Source: JBKEDC01 sp047975205
GTDB lineage: Bacteria > Bacteroidota > Bacteroidia > Bacteroidales > Prolixibacteraceae
Assembly (NCBI GenBank): GCA_047975205.1
Contig: JBKEDC010000041.1
Coordinates: 1-43,179, forward strand
DNA length: 43,179 nucleotides
Direction of reading: 5' to 3'
Under the pieces are notes generated by a model that was given only the letters and a program-made list of their open reading frames with translations, had not been told where the DNA came from and searched no databases. This document shows positions 7,696-16,174 of the stretch, piece after piece. Made by a program: the position numbers and the translations under genes. Each line of letters opens with the position of its first letter. Within the stretch, counting starts at the first letter, position 1.

Positions 7696-9207
7696 ATGAG
7701 AACTCTTTTAACCTTCATCTTATCTTTAGTTGTAAGCTCGCAACTAATGGCAATTGAAACTACAAAGCCTAAATATGAATTTCGTGGCGTATGGGTTGCC
7801 ACAGTAAATAATATCGACTGGCCGTCAAAATCCGGGCTGTCTGTGAAAGAGCAGCAGAAAGAAGCGATACAGATATTAGATACTTTGGCAAAAAACAATA
7901 TGAATGCCGTATTCTTTCAGGCTCGCCCTTGTGCCGATGCCTTTTATCGTTCATCTTACGAACCTTGGTCGAGATATCTCACCGGAAGCCCGGGTAAAGA
8001 CCCGGGATATGATCCTATGGTGTTTTGGATTGAAGAAGCTCATAAACGTGGATTGGAGTTTCACGCATGGTTAAATCCATTTCGAGTAGCTCAGAATGCC
8101 TCAGAACCTCTTTCTCGCACAAGTGTAGCCTTCAAACATCCGGAATGGATAGTAAAATATGCCAATAAATTGTATCTGAATCCGGCTATGCCGGAAACGC
8201 ATGCCTATGTAGCCGAAATAATTCGTGATATTGTATCTAGATATGACGTTGACGCCATCCATATTGATGATTATTTCTATCCATATCCCGCAAATGGCGA
8301 AGAATTTCCTGATGAGGTACAATTCCAAAAAAATCCGCAAGGTTTTGCTCCTTCGGAAAAGGCTGATTGGCGTCGTCAACATGTGAATGAAGCAATCTCC
8401 TTAATATCAAAGACAATTAAGGAAACAAAACCCTATGTAAAGTTCGGCGTAAGTCCATTTGGTGTATGGAGAAACAATAATGTAGATCCTATGGGTTCGC
8501 AAACTCGCGCAGGAATAACAAATTACGACGACCTATACGCAGATGTCTTAAAATGGATGAAAAATGGTTGGATTGATTATCTCACTCCTCAAATATATTG
8601 GGAAGTTGGCAACGCTGCTGCTGATTATAAAACCCTAGTCGCATGGTGGAGTAAATATTCTTTTGGCAGATCGGTATATATTGGTCATGCACTATATAAA
8701 ATAGACAAAAATTCCACAAATGCAGGTTGGAAAGACCCCAATCAGTTGCCTTATCAGATTCATTTAACCCGAACTATCTCTAATATTGGAGGCAGTGCAT
8801 TCTATAGTGCTAAACATTTTAACCGAAATCTATTGGGATTACAGAAACAAATGCGAAAGCAACTGTATAATTATCAATCTCTGATTCCCCCTATGCCTTG
8901 GATAGACAATGAAGCTCCAAGTCAGGTAATAAACTTTTCTGCATCCAAGAAAAAAATATCATGGGATGCTCCAAAATATAAAAACAAGAGCGATGAACCG
9001 TTGCGTTACATCGTTTATTATTGCCGGGAAGACAGCGCACTTGATACGAACGACGCTAACTGCATTTATACCATCACTACGAATACAGAAATAAAGATAA
9101 AAGAAAATCCTCCGGGTAAAAAAAGACACTACAAAATACAAATTTCCGTTCTCGACCGATTCAATAACGAAAGCGAACTCAGTCCGGTTCAAACTATGAA
9201 ATTATAA
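7696..9207 (+). CDS. Glycoside-hydrolase-like GHL10 (DUF187) family secreted protein
   Basis: Starts with a signal peptide (MRTLLTFILSLVVSSQLMA); a GTG three codons upstream (7687) is an alternative start. The body is a TIM-barrel of the GHL10 family: EFRGVWVATVNNIDWPS near the N-terminus, YEPWSRYLTG, GLEFHAWLNPFRV, VDAIHIDDYFYP, FGVSPFGVWRN and WIDYLTPQIYWE. The last 85 or so residues look like a fibronectin type III-like domain (SQVINFSASKKKISWDAP onward). Family members act on cell-envelope or polysaccharide glycans in the periplasm, but specificity is not known for this one. It precedes the YkgJ-type gene by 5 nt, so the two are probably co-transcribed. Confidence 0.88.
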   Translation: MRTLLTFILSLVVSSQLMAIETTKPKYEFRGVWVATVNNIDWPSKSGLSVKEQQKEAIQILDTLAKNNMNAVFFQARPCADAFYRSSYEPWSRYLTGSPGKDPGYDPMVFWIEEAHKRGLEFHAWLNPFRVAQNASEPLSRTSVAFKHPEWIVKYANKLYLNPAMPETHAYVAEIIRDIVSRYDVDAIHIDDYFYPYPANGEEFPDEVQFQKNPQGFAPSEKADWRRQHVNEAISLISKTIKETKPYVKFGVSPFGVWRNNNVDPMGSQTRAGITNYDDLYADVLKWMKNGWIDYLTPQIYWEVGNAAADYKTLVAWWSKYSFGRSVYIGHALYKIDKNSTNAGWKDPNQLPYQIHLTRTISNIGGSAFYSAKHFNRNLLGLQKQMRKQLYNYQSLIPPMPWIDNEAPSQVINFSASKKKISWDAPKYKNKSDEPLRYIVYYCREDSALDTNDANCIYTITTNTEIKIKENPPGKKRHYKIQISVLDRFNNESELSPVQTMKL

Positions 9208-9212
9208 AACTT

Positions 9213-9869
9213 ATGACCGATAAAGTGCTCAGCGAACACGAACAAGCTTTTTATAATGACGGCTTTCGTCTGGGAGTAGAAGCTTCAAAAGTTAGAAACA
9301 ATGAAAAAAAGTTTCTCGACTATGTAAGAACCATGCTCAAATCTATCGATGAACTCATTGGTATGCTTGAACAGCATGCTAATCGGCAAGGAATAAACAT
9401 TGATTGCAAAAAAGGCTGTGGCTACTGCTGTCATCAAGCTGTGTATGCCAATTCATACGAGTTTCATTTGCTCAGCAACTTCATGCAAAAGAAATTTAGC
9501 TCCCAACAGCGAGAAGATGTTCGAATTGCGGCTGTACAAAAGTTCAATCATACGGAAAATCTGAATGAAACTGACGTTTTAAACTACAAAGAAGCTTGTC
9601 CGCTACTCATTAATGATGCGTGTAGTGCTTATCCGGCTCGACCCATGGCTTGTAGAATTTATCTTTCTACGAAACTTGAAAGCTGCATCAAATTCTACAA
9701 TGAACCTCAGAAAAAAGATAGCATTCCTCAATTACTAGAGTTTCCTCTTTCTGCAGGAAGAATGATGAATGAAGGATTTACTGCAGCCCTTCGAGAAAAT
9801 GGCATAGAAATAGCTGAACTTCGATTAGAAGAGGGGCTGAAAACTGTATTAACTCATGGAGTTCATTAA
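9213..9869 (+). CDS. YkgJ-family cysteine-cluster protein
   Basis: The 218-residue cytoplasmic protein has the CxxxCxxCC cluster CKKGCGYCC (about residues 66-74) followed by CPLL...CSAYPARPMACRIY, the pattern of the YkgJ/Fe-S or zinc-chelating domain family. The biochemical role of these proteins is not settled; they are thought to bind iron or zinc. It lies 5 nt after the GHL10 gene and is followed by a bidirectional terminator shared with the converging helicase gene. No signal peptide is seen. Confidence 0.82.
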   Translation: MTDKVLSEHEQAFYNDGFRLGVEASKVRNNEKKFLDYVRTMLKSIDELIGMLEQHANRQGINIDCKKGCGYCCHQAVYANSYEFHLLSNFMQKKFSSQQREDVRIAAVQKFNHTENLNETDVLNYKEACPLLINDACSAYPARPMACRIYLSTKLESCIKFYNEPQKKDSIPQLLEFPLSAGRMMNEGFTAALRENGIEIAELRLEEGLKTVLTHGVH

Positions 9870-9991
9870 AAATTCGTTTTTAGAATGTCTTATGTGCAAT
9901 TAGGATTCCATAGACTATTGTTTTATGGTTGCGAAAAGCTTAAGAGCAATTCAAACATTCGAGATAATCGTTTGATAGTTCACAGGTTAGT

Positions 9992-10041
9992 GCAATAAAC
10001 AAAGGCATCTTCATGTATTTGAAGATGCCTTTGTTTATTGC
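9992..10041. terminator. Bidirectional terminator between converging genes
   Basis: A perfect 22-bp inverted repeat (9992-10013 with 10020-10041) has a 6-nt loop. The GC-rich core GGCATCTTCA is followed in both directions by TTTGTTTATTGC, so it can end transcription of the YkgJ-type gene (plus) and the DEAD-box helicase gene (minus). Confidence 0.88.
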
Positions 10042-10069
10042 CTGCTGCGTAATGACGTAATGAGAATAT

Positions 10070-11308
10070 TTATTCTGATTTACCGCTCTTTTTTGGAGAG
10101 TTCTTTTTAAAGTTGCGGCGTTTCTTGCCTCCGCCACCTTTAAATTTTCTTTTCTCGCGCACTTTCCAAATCGGAGCTTCGCCAAGTTCTTCGGGGAGTT
10201 CACCTTTAGGGACTTTATTCTCGATTAGTCGCTCAATGGAATCGAACTTATACATATCGGCTTCGTTCACAAAGGTAATAGCCAATCCGGTGGTATTTGC
10301 TCTTGCCGTTCTCCCGATACGATGCACATAATCTTCAGCGTCGTTAGGAACATCAAAATTTACCACAAGATTAATATCTTTAATATCAATCCCTCTACTT
10401 AGCACATCGGTGGCTACCAAAATTCGAAGCTGACGAGCTCGGAAGTCTTTAAGTACCTCTTCTCGCTCTTTCTGTTCTAAATCCGACGAAATAGCATGAG
10501 CATTCATTTTCTTTCGACGCAAAGCCGATGTTATTTCTTGCACCTTGCGTTTTGTACTTGAAAACACAATAACACTAGTGCAATCTTCTTTCTTTTTTAA
10601 GATATCAGTAAGCAAGTTAACTTTTTGTTTATCATAACACAAATAGGCTAACTGCTCTACTCCTTCAGCAGGCTTACTTATAGCTGTGGCAAACTCTTTC
10701 GGGTTGTTCAATATTTTAGATGCCAGCTGCCTAATCTTAGGGGGCATGGTAGCACTAAACATAAGCGTTTGACGTGTTTCGGGCAATTGGCCGAACACCT
10801 TTACGATGTCTTCATAAAAACCAATATCGAGCATACGATCAGCTTCATCGAGGGCTACGAAAGCAACTCCGCTAAAATCGGTAATACCATTATCCATAAA
10901 TGAAATGAGCTTACCCGGTGTGGCCACTACAATGTCAACACCTTCTTCCAGTGCCTTGCGCTGTTGTTCCCATTCTTTTCCATCGCCACCGCCATAAAGA
11001 GCACACGAAGTTACTCCTGCATAATAAGCAAAGCCTTGCACCTGTTGCTCAATCTGAATGGCAAGCTCACGTGTAGGAGCAATGACTAGCGCTCGCGTCT
11101 TACCGCCGGGCATACAAGCCACTTTCTCAATGATAGGTAACATGAAAGCAGCTGTTTTACCGGTACCTGTCTGAGCACAAGCAATAAGGTCATTTCCTTC
11201 CATAATGATAGGTATGGCATTCTTTTGCACCTCGGTAGGTTTATCAAATCCCATATCGTGAAGTGCATCTAGAATATCATCATGGAAGTCAAAATCGTTA
11301 AAATTCAT
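10070..11308 (-). CDS. DEAD-box ATP-dependent RNA helicase (RhlE/RhlB type)
   Basis: An RNA-unwinding ATPase with all core motifs: Q motif ahead of motif I (TEVQ), AQTGTGKT (about 45-52), APTRELA, DEAD (about 154-157), SAT (about 185-187), and HRIGRTAR near the end of the second RecA domain. The C-terminus is a short basic tail (KFKGGGGKKRRNFKKN), probably for RNA binding. The 412-residue length fits the short RhlE-like helicases used in ribosome assembly or RNA decay. It is a single-gene unit, ending at the bidirectional terminator at 9992-10041. A possible -7 element at 11438-11445 would leave a leader of about 125 nt. Exact subfamily is uncertain. Confidence 0.93.
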   Translation of the reverse strand: MNFNDFDFHDDILDALHDMGFDKPTEVQKNAIPIIMEGNDLIACAQTGTGKTAAFMLPIIEKVACMPGGKTRALVIAPTRELAIQIEQQVQGFAYYAGVTSCALYGGGDGKEWEQQRKALEEGVDIVVATPGKLISFMDNGITDFSGVAFVALDEADRMLDIGFYEDIVKVFGQLPETRQTLMFSATMPPKIRQLASKILNNPKEFATAISKPAEGVEQLAYLCYDKQKVNLLTDILKKKEDCTSVIVFSSTKRKVQEITSALRRKKMNAHAISSDLEQKEREEVLKDFRARQLRILVATDVLSRGIDIKDINLVVNFDVPNDAEDYVHRIGRTARANTTGLAITFVNEADMYKFDSIERLIENKVPKGELPEELGEAPIWKVREKRKFKGGGGKKRRNFKKNSPKKSGKSE

Positions 11309-11647
11309 CTATTTATACTTTGTTTTTTTATTATCAAATAAGCTCTGTAGCTTAAATTTCTCCCTGTGTGAGGGTCTATTTCACGGAAACCCATATTGCA
11401 TATAGGAATCTAACGGAGGGGATATGTTTACGATGTGCAAAATTAAGAATAAAAACCCAATAGCCTACCATCCTTACCTTACACCTTAAATTATAGTTAC
11501 TCATTTTCTTAAGAAAATACGATAAATACCATTCCGGCTATAGCATTTTATGAATGAGGATAGCTTGCATCGGCATTATTTCATCGTTTCTGTGCGAAAT
11601 TATGAGGTAAATAAGTAGTTTTTCATGCCTTTACCAAGGAACAATGA

Positions 11648-11711
11648 GCACAAAAATTATTTTTATACACAATCTTATAGTCATAAAACGCATAAAAAAT
11701 AGTTTTTGTGC
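11648..11711. repeat. Spaced 17-bp inverted repeat
   Basis: Arms 11648-11664 and 11695-11711 are complementary at 16 of 17 positions around a 30-nt loop; the one exception would be a U-G wobble in plus-strand RNA. It could be a structured RNA element, a remnant of a small mobile element, or the ends of a deleted one. Confidence 0.5.
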
Positions 11712-11959
11712 CAATCCCATCATGAGTATTGACCCTACAAAAAAGAAATTTCAAATAGCTTGTTACATTCACATGTTTATTATCAGCTAGTTACAAAATA
11801 AAACAACTGAATAATAGGATGATAAAATCAAATGCATATTCTTACATACAACAAAAAATTAGATATAAATAAACCCTTATTTTTAGAGTAGCTAGCCCAC
11901 TCTGATAGAATTAAAATCTAATAAGTTCATCTCAATCGGGCTTGTTCATGGATATTCTT

Positions 11960-11967
11960 TATCTTTG
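11960..11967 (+). promoter_or_regulatory. Putative -7 element of the ricT-gldH-trmB unit
   Basis: TATCTTTG is an exact match to TAnnTTTG, 61 nt ahead of the ricT ATG. No TTTG lies at the ideal distance upstream. Confidence 0.5.
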
Positions 11968-12028
11968 TGAATTAGTGTAGGCAACTGTAACCATATTCAG
12001 TTTAGCCGATTAACATATATGTAACAAG

Positions 12029-13315
12029 ATGGAAGATAAAAATACGCTCAGCGAACAAGGCTGCGGTTGTAGTGCAAATGGCGGTCGTCAATGCGGAAAA
12101 CTCGATGTGCACGACTGGCTGAATGATGTGGTGCAAACAGCTCCGGGCAATGATTTGGTGGAAGTTCGCTTTAAAAATACACGCAAAGAATATTTTCAAA
12201 ACAGCAACGGGCTAAACCTTGTGCCGGGCGACATTGTGGCTGTTGAGGGCAGCCCGGGTCATGATATCGGTATTGTTACGCTTACCGGAGAACTTGTGCA
12301 AAGTCAGATTAAGAAGAATCGTTACCGTCCGCGTGGAGAGTTCAAAAAGATTTATCGTAAGGCTAAGCCCAACGATATTGAAAAATGGCAAGAAGCCATT
12401 GGTTTGGAACATGAAATCATGATTCGTTCTCGCCAAATCGTGAAAGAGCTGGGTTTAGATATGAAGATTGGCGATGTAGAATATCAGGGCGACAAAACAA
12501 AAGGGATTTTCTATTATATTGCAGAGGGAAGAGTTGATTTCCGCGAATTAATCAAAGTATTAGCTTCAAACTTTCGCATTCGTATAGAAATGAAACAAAT
12601 AGGAGCTCGACAAGAGGCCGGACGCATTGGGGGGATAGGTCCTTGTGGCCGAGAACTTTGCTGTTCTAGTTGGATGTCGAATTTCAAATCAGTATCAACC
12701 GGTGCAGCTCGCACGCAAGAAGTTTCGTTAAACCCACAAAAGCTAGCCGGACAGTGCGGTAAGCTTAAATGTTGCCTAAACTATGAATTAGACACTTACG
12801 AAGATGCTCGCAAAGACTTCCCTTCGAATACGATTCAATTAGAAACCGAAGAAGGTAAATTCTCTTTCGTGAAGTCGGACACTTTCAAACAAATGATGTA
12901 CTACATTTGCTTTACCGACCGCTCTGTAGGAGGTATTAAAGAAGTGTCGGTTGAACGTGTGAAAGAAGTAATCGGATTAAACAAGCATGGAGAGAAACCT
13001 GAAAAATTGGTGATTGACGAAAAAGTCGGTAAATCGAATGCCGGAGGGTTTAATGATGTGCTCTCTGTTGATGATGATAGCTTGACTCGATTCGACAAGC
13101 CCAAGCGTACTAACAATCGAAAAAAACCGAGCAGACGGAACAATAAGCCTCGCAATGCTCAACGCGGTGCAGACAAGCAACAAGAAGAACAAAAAACGGC
13201 ACCAAGGAACAACAGACCGAGAACAGAGCATAAAACAGAAGGCGAACGCAAGCCTCAACGTCCAAACAATCGTCGTAATTTCAAGAATCGCCCCCAAAAA
13301 CCAAAAGAAGAATAA
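12029..13315 (+). CDS. ricT: PSP1-domain protein RicT (YaaT-like)
   Basis: The 428-residue protein has a PSP1 core: VEVRFKNTRKEYF, ...GDIVAVEGSPGHDIGIV, and the Cys-rich part GRIGGIGPCGRELCCSSW then GQCGKLKCCLNYE, which supplies the cysteines of the RicT family. In B. subtilis the homologue works in an Fe-S-containing complex affecting RNA maturation and development; what it does in Bacteroidota is less clear. The N-terminus has extra cysteines (GCGCSANGGRQCGKLD). The last ~90 residues form a basic, Arg/Lys/Asn/Gln-rich low-complexity tail, probably disordered and RNA-binding. It is followed 17 nt later by gldH, an order I believe is conserved in the phylum. Confidence 0.9.
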   Translation: MEDKNTLSEQGCGCSANGGRQCGKLDVHDWLNDVVQTAPGNDLVEVRFKNTRKEYFQNSNGLNLVPGDIVAVEGSPGHDIGIVTLTGELVQSQIKKNRYRPRGEFKKIYRKAKPNDIEKWQEAIGLEHEIMIRSRQIVKELGLDMKIGDVEYQGDKTKGIFYYIAEGRVDFRELIKVLASNFRIRIEMKQIGARQEAGRIGGIGPCGRELCCSSWMSNFKSVSTGAARTQEVSLNPQKLAGQCGKLKCCLNYELDTYEDARKDFPSNTIQLETEEGKFSFVKSDTFKQMMYYICFTDRSVGGIKEVSVERVKEVIGLNKHGEKPEKLVIDEKVGKSNAGGFNDVLSVDDDSLTRFDKPKRTNNRKKPSRRNNKPRNAQRGADKQQEEQKTAPRNNRPRTEHKTEGERKPQRPNNRRNFKNRPQKPKEE

Positions 13316-13332
13316 ACGCACGATCATTTACC

Positions 13333-13800
13333 ATGAAAACGACTCATTTCACAATACTGCTGCTCACTGCGTGTATTTGTTCGGCTTGCAACTTAAACGT
13401 TAAGTATGAACATTTTTACTCAATTGATACCAACGGATGGAATAAAGATTCTACGCTAACATTTCCGGTATCTTTTGATAAGGATATGCAGACCTATAAC
13501 CTAAATATGCATATTCGGAACAAGAATAACTATGCTTATAGTAATATTTGGTTATTTGTAAATATAGCATCACCTAACGGGGAACAACTTATTGATACCG
13601 TAGAATTTACTTTGGCTGAACCCTCCGGGAAATGGCTAGGTTCAGGATTAGGCGATTTATTCGACAATAAGCTGCCATACAAACAAAATATTGCCTTCCC
13701 CGACTCGGGAACATATCAAATAAGTATTCAACAGGGCATGCGAGATGACGTGCTTAACGGAATTGATGCCGTAGGAATCAGTATAGAGAAAACGAAATAA
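13333..13800 (+). CDS. gldH: GldH-family gliding-motility lipoprotein
   Basis: A 155-residue lipoprotein: the N-terminal segment ILLLTACICSAC gives lipobox choices at Cys14 (LTAC) or Cys19. The mature part matches the GldH pattern: KYEHFYSIDTNGWNKDS, FPVSFDK, NMHIRNKNNYAYSNIWLFV, EFTLAEPSGKWLGSGLGD and a final IQQGMRDDVLNGIDAVGISIE. GldH is needed for gliding in Flavobacterium and is also common in non-gliding Bacteroidales, where its role is unknown, so presence alone does not prove motility. It is placed between ricT and trmB, with 17- and 10-nt gaps. Confidence 0.9.
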   Translation: MKTTHFTILLLTACICSACNLNVKYEHFYSIDTNGWNKDSTLTFPVSFDKDMQTYNLNMHIRNKNNYAYSNIWLFVNIASPNGEQLIDTVEFTLAEPSGKWLGSGLGDLFDNKLPYKQNIAFPDSGTYQISIQQGMRDDVLNGIDAVGISIEKTK

Positions 13801-13810
13801 AACAACTATT

Positions 13811-14548
13811 GTGGGTAAGAATAAACTGAAAAAGTTCGCTGAAATGGATACGTTTGCCAATGTTATTCAAGCACCGATGCATAACCCATGGCAGGACGAT
13901 CATGAAATGAAAGGGAAATGGAATGAGTTGTTTTTTAAAAACGATAACCCAATCGTTTTGGAGTTAGGTTGTGGAAAAGGCGAATATGCCGTATCATTAG
14001 CCCGAAAGATGTCCGAAAAGAATTTTATAGGTATAGACATTAAAGGTTCGAGAATGTGGAAAGGGGCTAAAGAGGCTTTCACCGAAGGGGTTAACAATGT
14101 AGGATTTTTGCGCACAAGCATAGAAATTATAAACAAATTTTTCGCCAAAGATGAAGTGAGCGAAATCTGGATTACATTCCCCGACCCTCAAATGAAAAGC
14201 ACACGCAAGCGGCTTACAGCTACCAACTTCATGGAAAAATACCGAACATTTTTAAAACCTGAGGGGACAATAAACTTGAAATGCGACAGTAACTTCCAAT
14301 ATCGTTATACCCTCGAAATGGTGAAATCCAATCGGTTTGAAATCATAGCTAATACCGATAATCTTTATCAGTCTGATATACTCGACGAAGTACTCTCCAT
14401 CCAAACATTTTATGAAAAACAATGGCGTGAGCGCGGTATCGATATTAAATATTTAGCTTTTAAATTGCACGACGGCAAGCTGACAGAACCCGATATAGAG
14501 ATAGAAAAAGATGAGTACCGAAGCTTCGGCAGATCGGCAAGAGAATAA
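13811..14548 (+). CDS. trmB: tRNA (guanine-N7-)-methyltransferase TrmB
   Basis: TrmB methylates G46 in the variable loop of tRNAs using S-adenosylmethionine. The 245-residue protein has the SAM-binding motif VLELGCGKGEYA, FIGIDIKGSRMW, and the family-specific WITFPDPQMKSTRKRLT that carries the catalytic Asp. The start is a GTG at 13811, 10 nt after gldH; no upstream ATG is in frame. An alkyltransferase-like gene follows 5 nt after the stop, so both are probably translated from one mRNA. Confidence 0.95.
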   Translation: MGKNKLKKFAEMDTFANVIQAPMHNPWQDDHEMKGKWNELFFKNDNPIVLELGCGKGEYAVSLARKMSEKNFIGIDIKGSRMWKGAKEAFTEGVNNVGFLRTSIEIINKFFAKDEVSEIWITFPDPQMKSTRKRLTATNFMEKYRTFLKPEGTINLKCDSNFQYRYTLEMVKSNRFEIIANTDNLYQSDILDEVLSIQTFYEKQWRERGIDIKYLAFKLHDGKLTEPDIEIEKDEYRSFGRSARE

Positions 14549-14553
14549 AGGAT

Positions 14554-14883
14554 ATGAGCGATATTTTTGAAATGGCATATGAGATAGCCCGGCATATTCC
14601 CAAGGGAAGAGTTACCAGCTACGGCGCAATTGCACGATGCATCGGCTCGGCAAAATCTGCACGAGTAGTGGGTTGGGCAATGAATAAAGCTCCATTTCAA
14701 GAAAAATATGTCCCTGCACATCGGGTGGTTAATGCCAAAGGATTGCTAACCGGGAAAATGCACTTTCACGGCAAACCAATGGAACAACTTTTAGCCGAAG
14801 AAGGCATTCTAATAAAGAATAACCAGATTCAGCATTTCAACGAGATATTTTGGGATCCGGCGAAAGAATTAGGCATAGAATGA
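14554..14883 (+). CDS. Alkyltransferase-like protein (Atl; MGMT family without the reactive Cys)
   Basis: The 109-residue protein aligns with the DNA-binding domain of O6-alkylguanine-DNA alkyltransferase: GRVTSYGAIA, SARVVGWAMN (with the Arg finger at residue 37) and PAHRVVNAKGLLTG. The normal PCHRV box reads VPAHRV, so the alkyl-accepting Cys is Ala (residue 55). That defines alkyltransferase-like proteins, which bind O6-alkylguanine and mark it for nucleotide excision repair instead of removing the alkyl group. It overlaps no neighbour but lies 5 nt after trmB. The replaced Cys is clear in the sequence; the repair role is from the family. Confidence 0.9.
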   Translation: MSDIFEMAYEIARHIPKGRVTSYGAIARCIGSAKSARVVGWAMNKAPFQEKYVPAHRVVNAKGLLTGKMHFHGKPMEQLLAEEGILIKNNQIQHFNEIFWDPAKELGIE

Positions 14884-14912
14884 ACAAAGTATTAAATGAG
14901 CTGTCTATAAAT

Positions 14913-15010
14913 TAAGGAACAAAGAAATAGAATTATAAACCTTTGATTATCAATGGTGATTTTACGATAAGGAACATTTTAACAGCTTAAGGAACAAAGA
15001 ATGTTCCTTA
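14913..15010. repeat. Three copies of TAAGGAACA, one forming a palindrome, before mrp
   Basis: TAAGGAACA occurs at 14913, 14968 and 14988. The last is followed at 15002-15010 by its reverse complement TGTTCCTTA, making a 9-bp hairpin with a 5-nt loop and four Ts. Copies one and three share AAGAA after the core. It could be a weak terminator of the trmB-atl unit or a binding site controlling mrp. Confidence 0.45.
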
Positions 15011-15039
15011 TTTTCAATATAAAAAGACAACAATAAGTT

Positions 15040-16146
15040 ATGACAAATAAACCTCAAATAATAGTCCCAAAGTTCGTAAATGATGCGTTAAGCAAAGTGA
15101 AATATCCGGGATCTGAGCAGAGCTTAGTCGCATTAGAAATGGTGCAGGAAATTCGTATTGCCGGCAAAAAGATTGATTTCTCCTTAGTATTTCAACGCTC
15201 GAATGATAAGAATATTCCCACAGTAATTACCATGTGTAAAACAACACTGGCTGCTGCATTCGGCAATGATATTGAAGTGAATATTACACCTAAAGCCTTG
15301 CACAATATGGAGCGTCCGGTTCTTCCGGGAGTAAAAAATATTATTGCCGTATCATCAGGGAAAGGCGGTGTAGGGAAATCTACCGTATCAACAAATCTAG
15401 CTGTATCATTAGCTCAAACCGGTGCTCGTGTGGGCATCATCGACGCAGATATATTCGGACCTTCACTTCCTAAAATGTTCGGAAAAGAAGATGCCGTGCC
15501 TACCGGAGAAAAAAAGGATGGTATCGAAATGATTTTTCCCATTGAGACTCATGGTGTAAAAATGTTATCTATCGGATTATTTGTAGGTAAAGACGAAGCT
15601 TTAGTTTGGCGCGGACCTATGGCATCTAATGCCTTAAAGCAACTTATAATGAATGGCGATTGGGGTGAATTAGATTACTTACTTATCGACCTGCCTCCCG
15701 GCACAAGCGATATTCACTTATCTTTAGTTCAAACCGTTCCGGTTACGGGTGCTATCATTGTTACCACCCCTCAGGATGTGGCTCTTGCTGATGTGGTAAA
15801 AGGAGTGAATATGTTTAACAGCAAGTCTATTGATGTTCCGGTGCTCGGACTAGTAGAAAATATGGCTTGGTTTACTCCTGAAGAACTGCCGGAGAACAAA
15901 TATTATATCTTTGGCAAGGATGGAGGGAAAAAACTGGCTGAACAGCTAGACATTCCATTGCTTGGCGAAATTCCTATTGTGCAAAGTATTCGTGAAGGTG
16001 GCGATGAGGGCAAACCGGTGGCTTTAGAGGAATACAGCCCAACCGGACAAGCATTTATGCAATTGGCAGCAAATGTCATTCGTGAGGTGGAACGAAGAAA
16101 TGCGCAGAAGGCTCCATCTCAGAAAGTAAAAACGACAAAGAAATAA
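15040..16146 (+). CDS. mrp: Mrp/NBP35-family P-loop ATPase (iron-sulfur carrier)
   Basis: The 368-residue ATPase starts with a MIP18/DUF59-like domain (about 10-90), followed by a deviant Walker A motif in SSGKGGVGKST (about 105-115), a switch I-like DADIFGPSLPKMFG, and Walker B LLIDLPPGTSDIH. ApbC/Mrp proteins carry Fe-S clusters to target enzymes. In the region where many homologues have a CxxC, this one reads NMAWFTPEELPENKYYIFG, without Cys. I recall that pattern from other Bacteroidota, so it is probably a clade feature. A 28-nt gap leads to the large lipoprotein gene. Confidence 0.93.
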   Translation: MTNKPQIIVPKFVNDALSKVKYPGSEQSLVALEMVQEIRIAGKKIDFSLVFQRSNDKNIPTVITMCKTTLAAAFGNDIEVNITPKALHNMERPVLPGVKNIIAVSSGKGGVGKSTVSTNLAVSLAQTGARVGIIDADIFGPSLPKMFGKEDAVPTGEKKDGIEMIFPIETHGVKMLSIGLFVGKDEALVWRGPMASNALKQLIMNGDWGELDYLLIDLPPGTSDIHLSLVQTVPVTGAIIVTTPQDVALADVVKGVNMFNSKSIDVPVLGLVENMAWFTPEELPENKYYIFGKDGGKKLAEQLDIPLLGEIPIVQSIREGGDEGKPVALEEYSPTGQAFMQLAANVIREVERRNAQKAPSQKVKTTKK

Positions 16147-16174
16147 TAAAATATCACACCCGTTAATTTCCCAT

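Larger units (their letters stand above)
11309..12028. other. 720-bp non-coding gap between divergent helicase and ricT genes
   Basis: No gene is supported. It holds a possible minus-strand -7 element TAATTTTG (11438-11445) for the helicase, a perfect 16-bp palindrome ATTTTCTTAAGAAAAT (11503-11518), a long imperfect inverted repeat (11648-11664 with 11695-11711) and a good plus-strand -7 element (11960-11967) for ricT. The region is AT-rich, with stops in all frames. Confidence 0.7.

Noticed and set aside
9940..10203. 87-codon frame on the minus strand over the terminator
   Set aside because: It runs across the perfect inverted repeat and into the helicase gene in another frame; codon pattern is not coding-like.
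11309..11445. Riboswitch or structured leader ahead of the helicase gene
   Set aside because: Short complementary segments exist near 11345-11390, but no known riboswitch core could be recognised.
12977..13327. 116-codon minus-strand frame over the ricT tail
   Set aside because: It is the antisense of the Arg/Lys-rich tail, which yields a hydrophobic pseudo-protein; no support otherwise.
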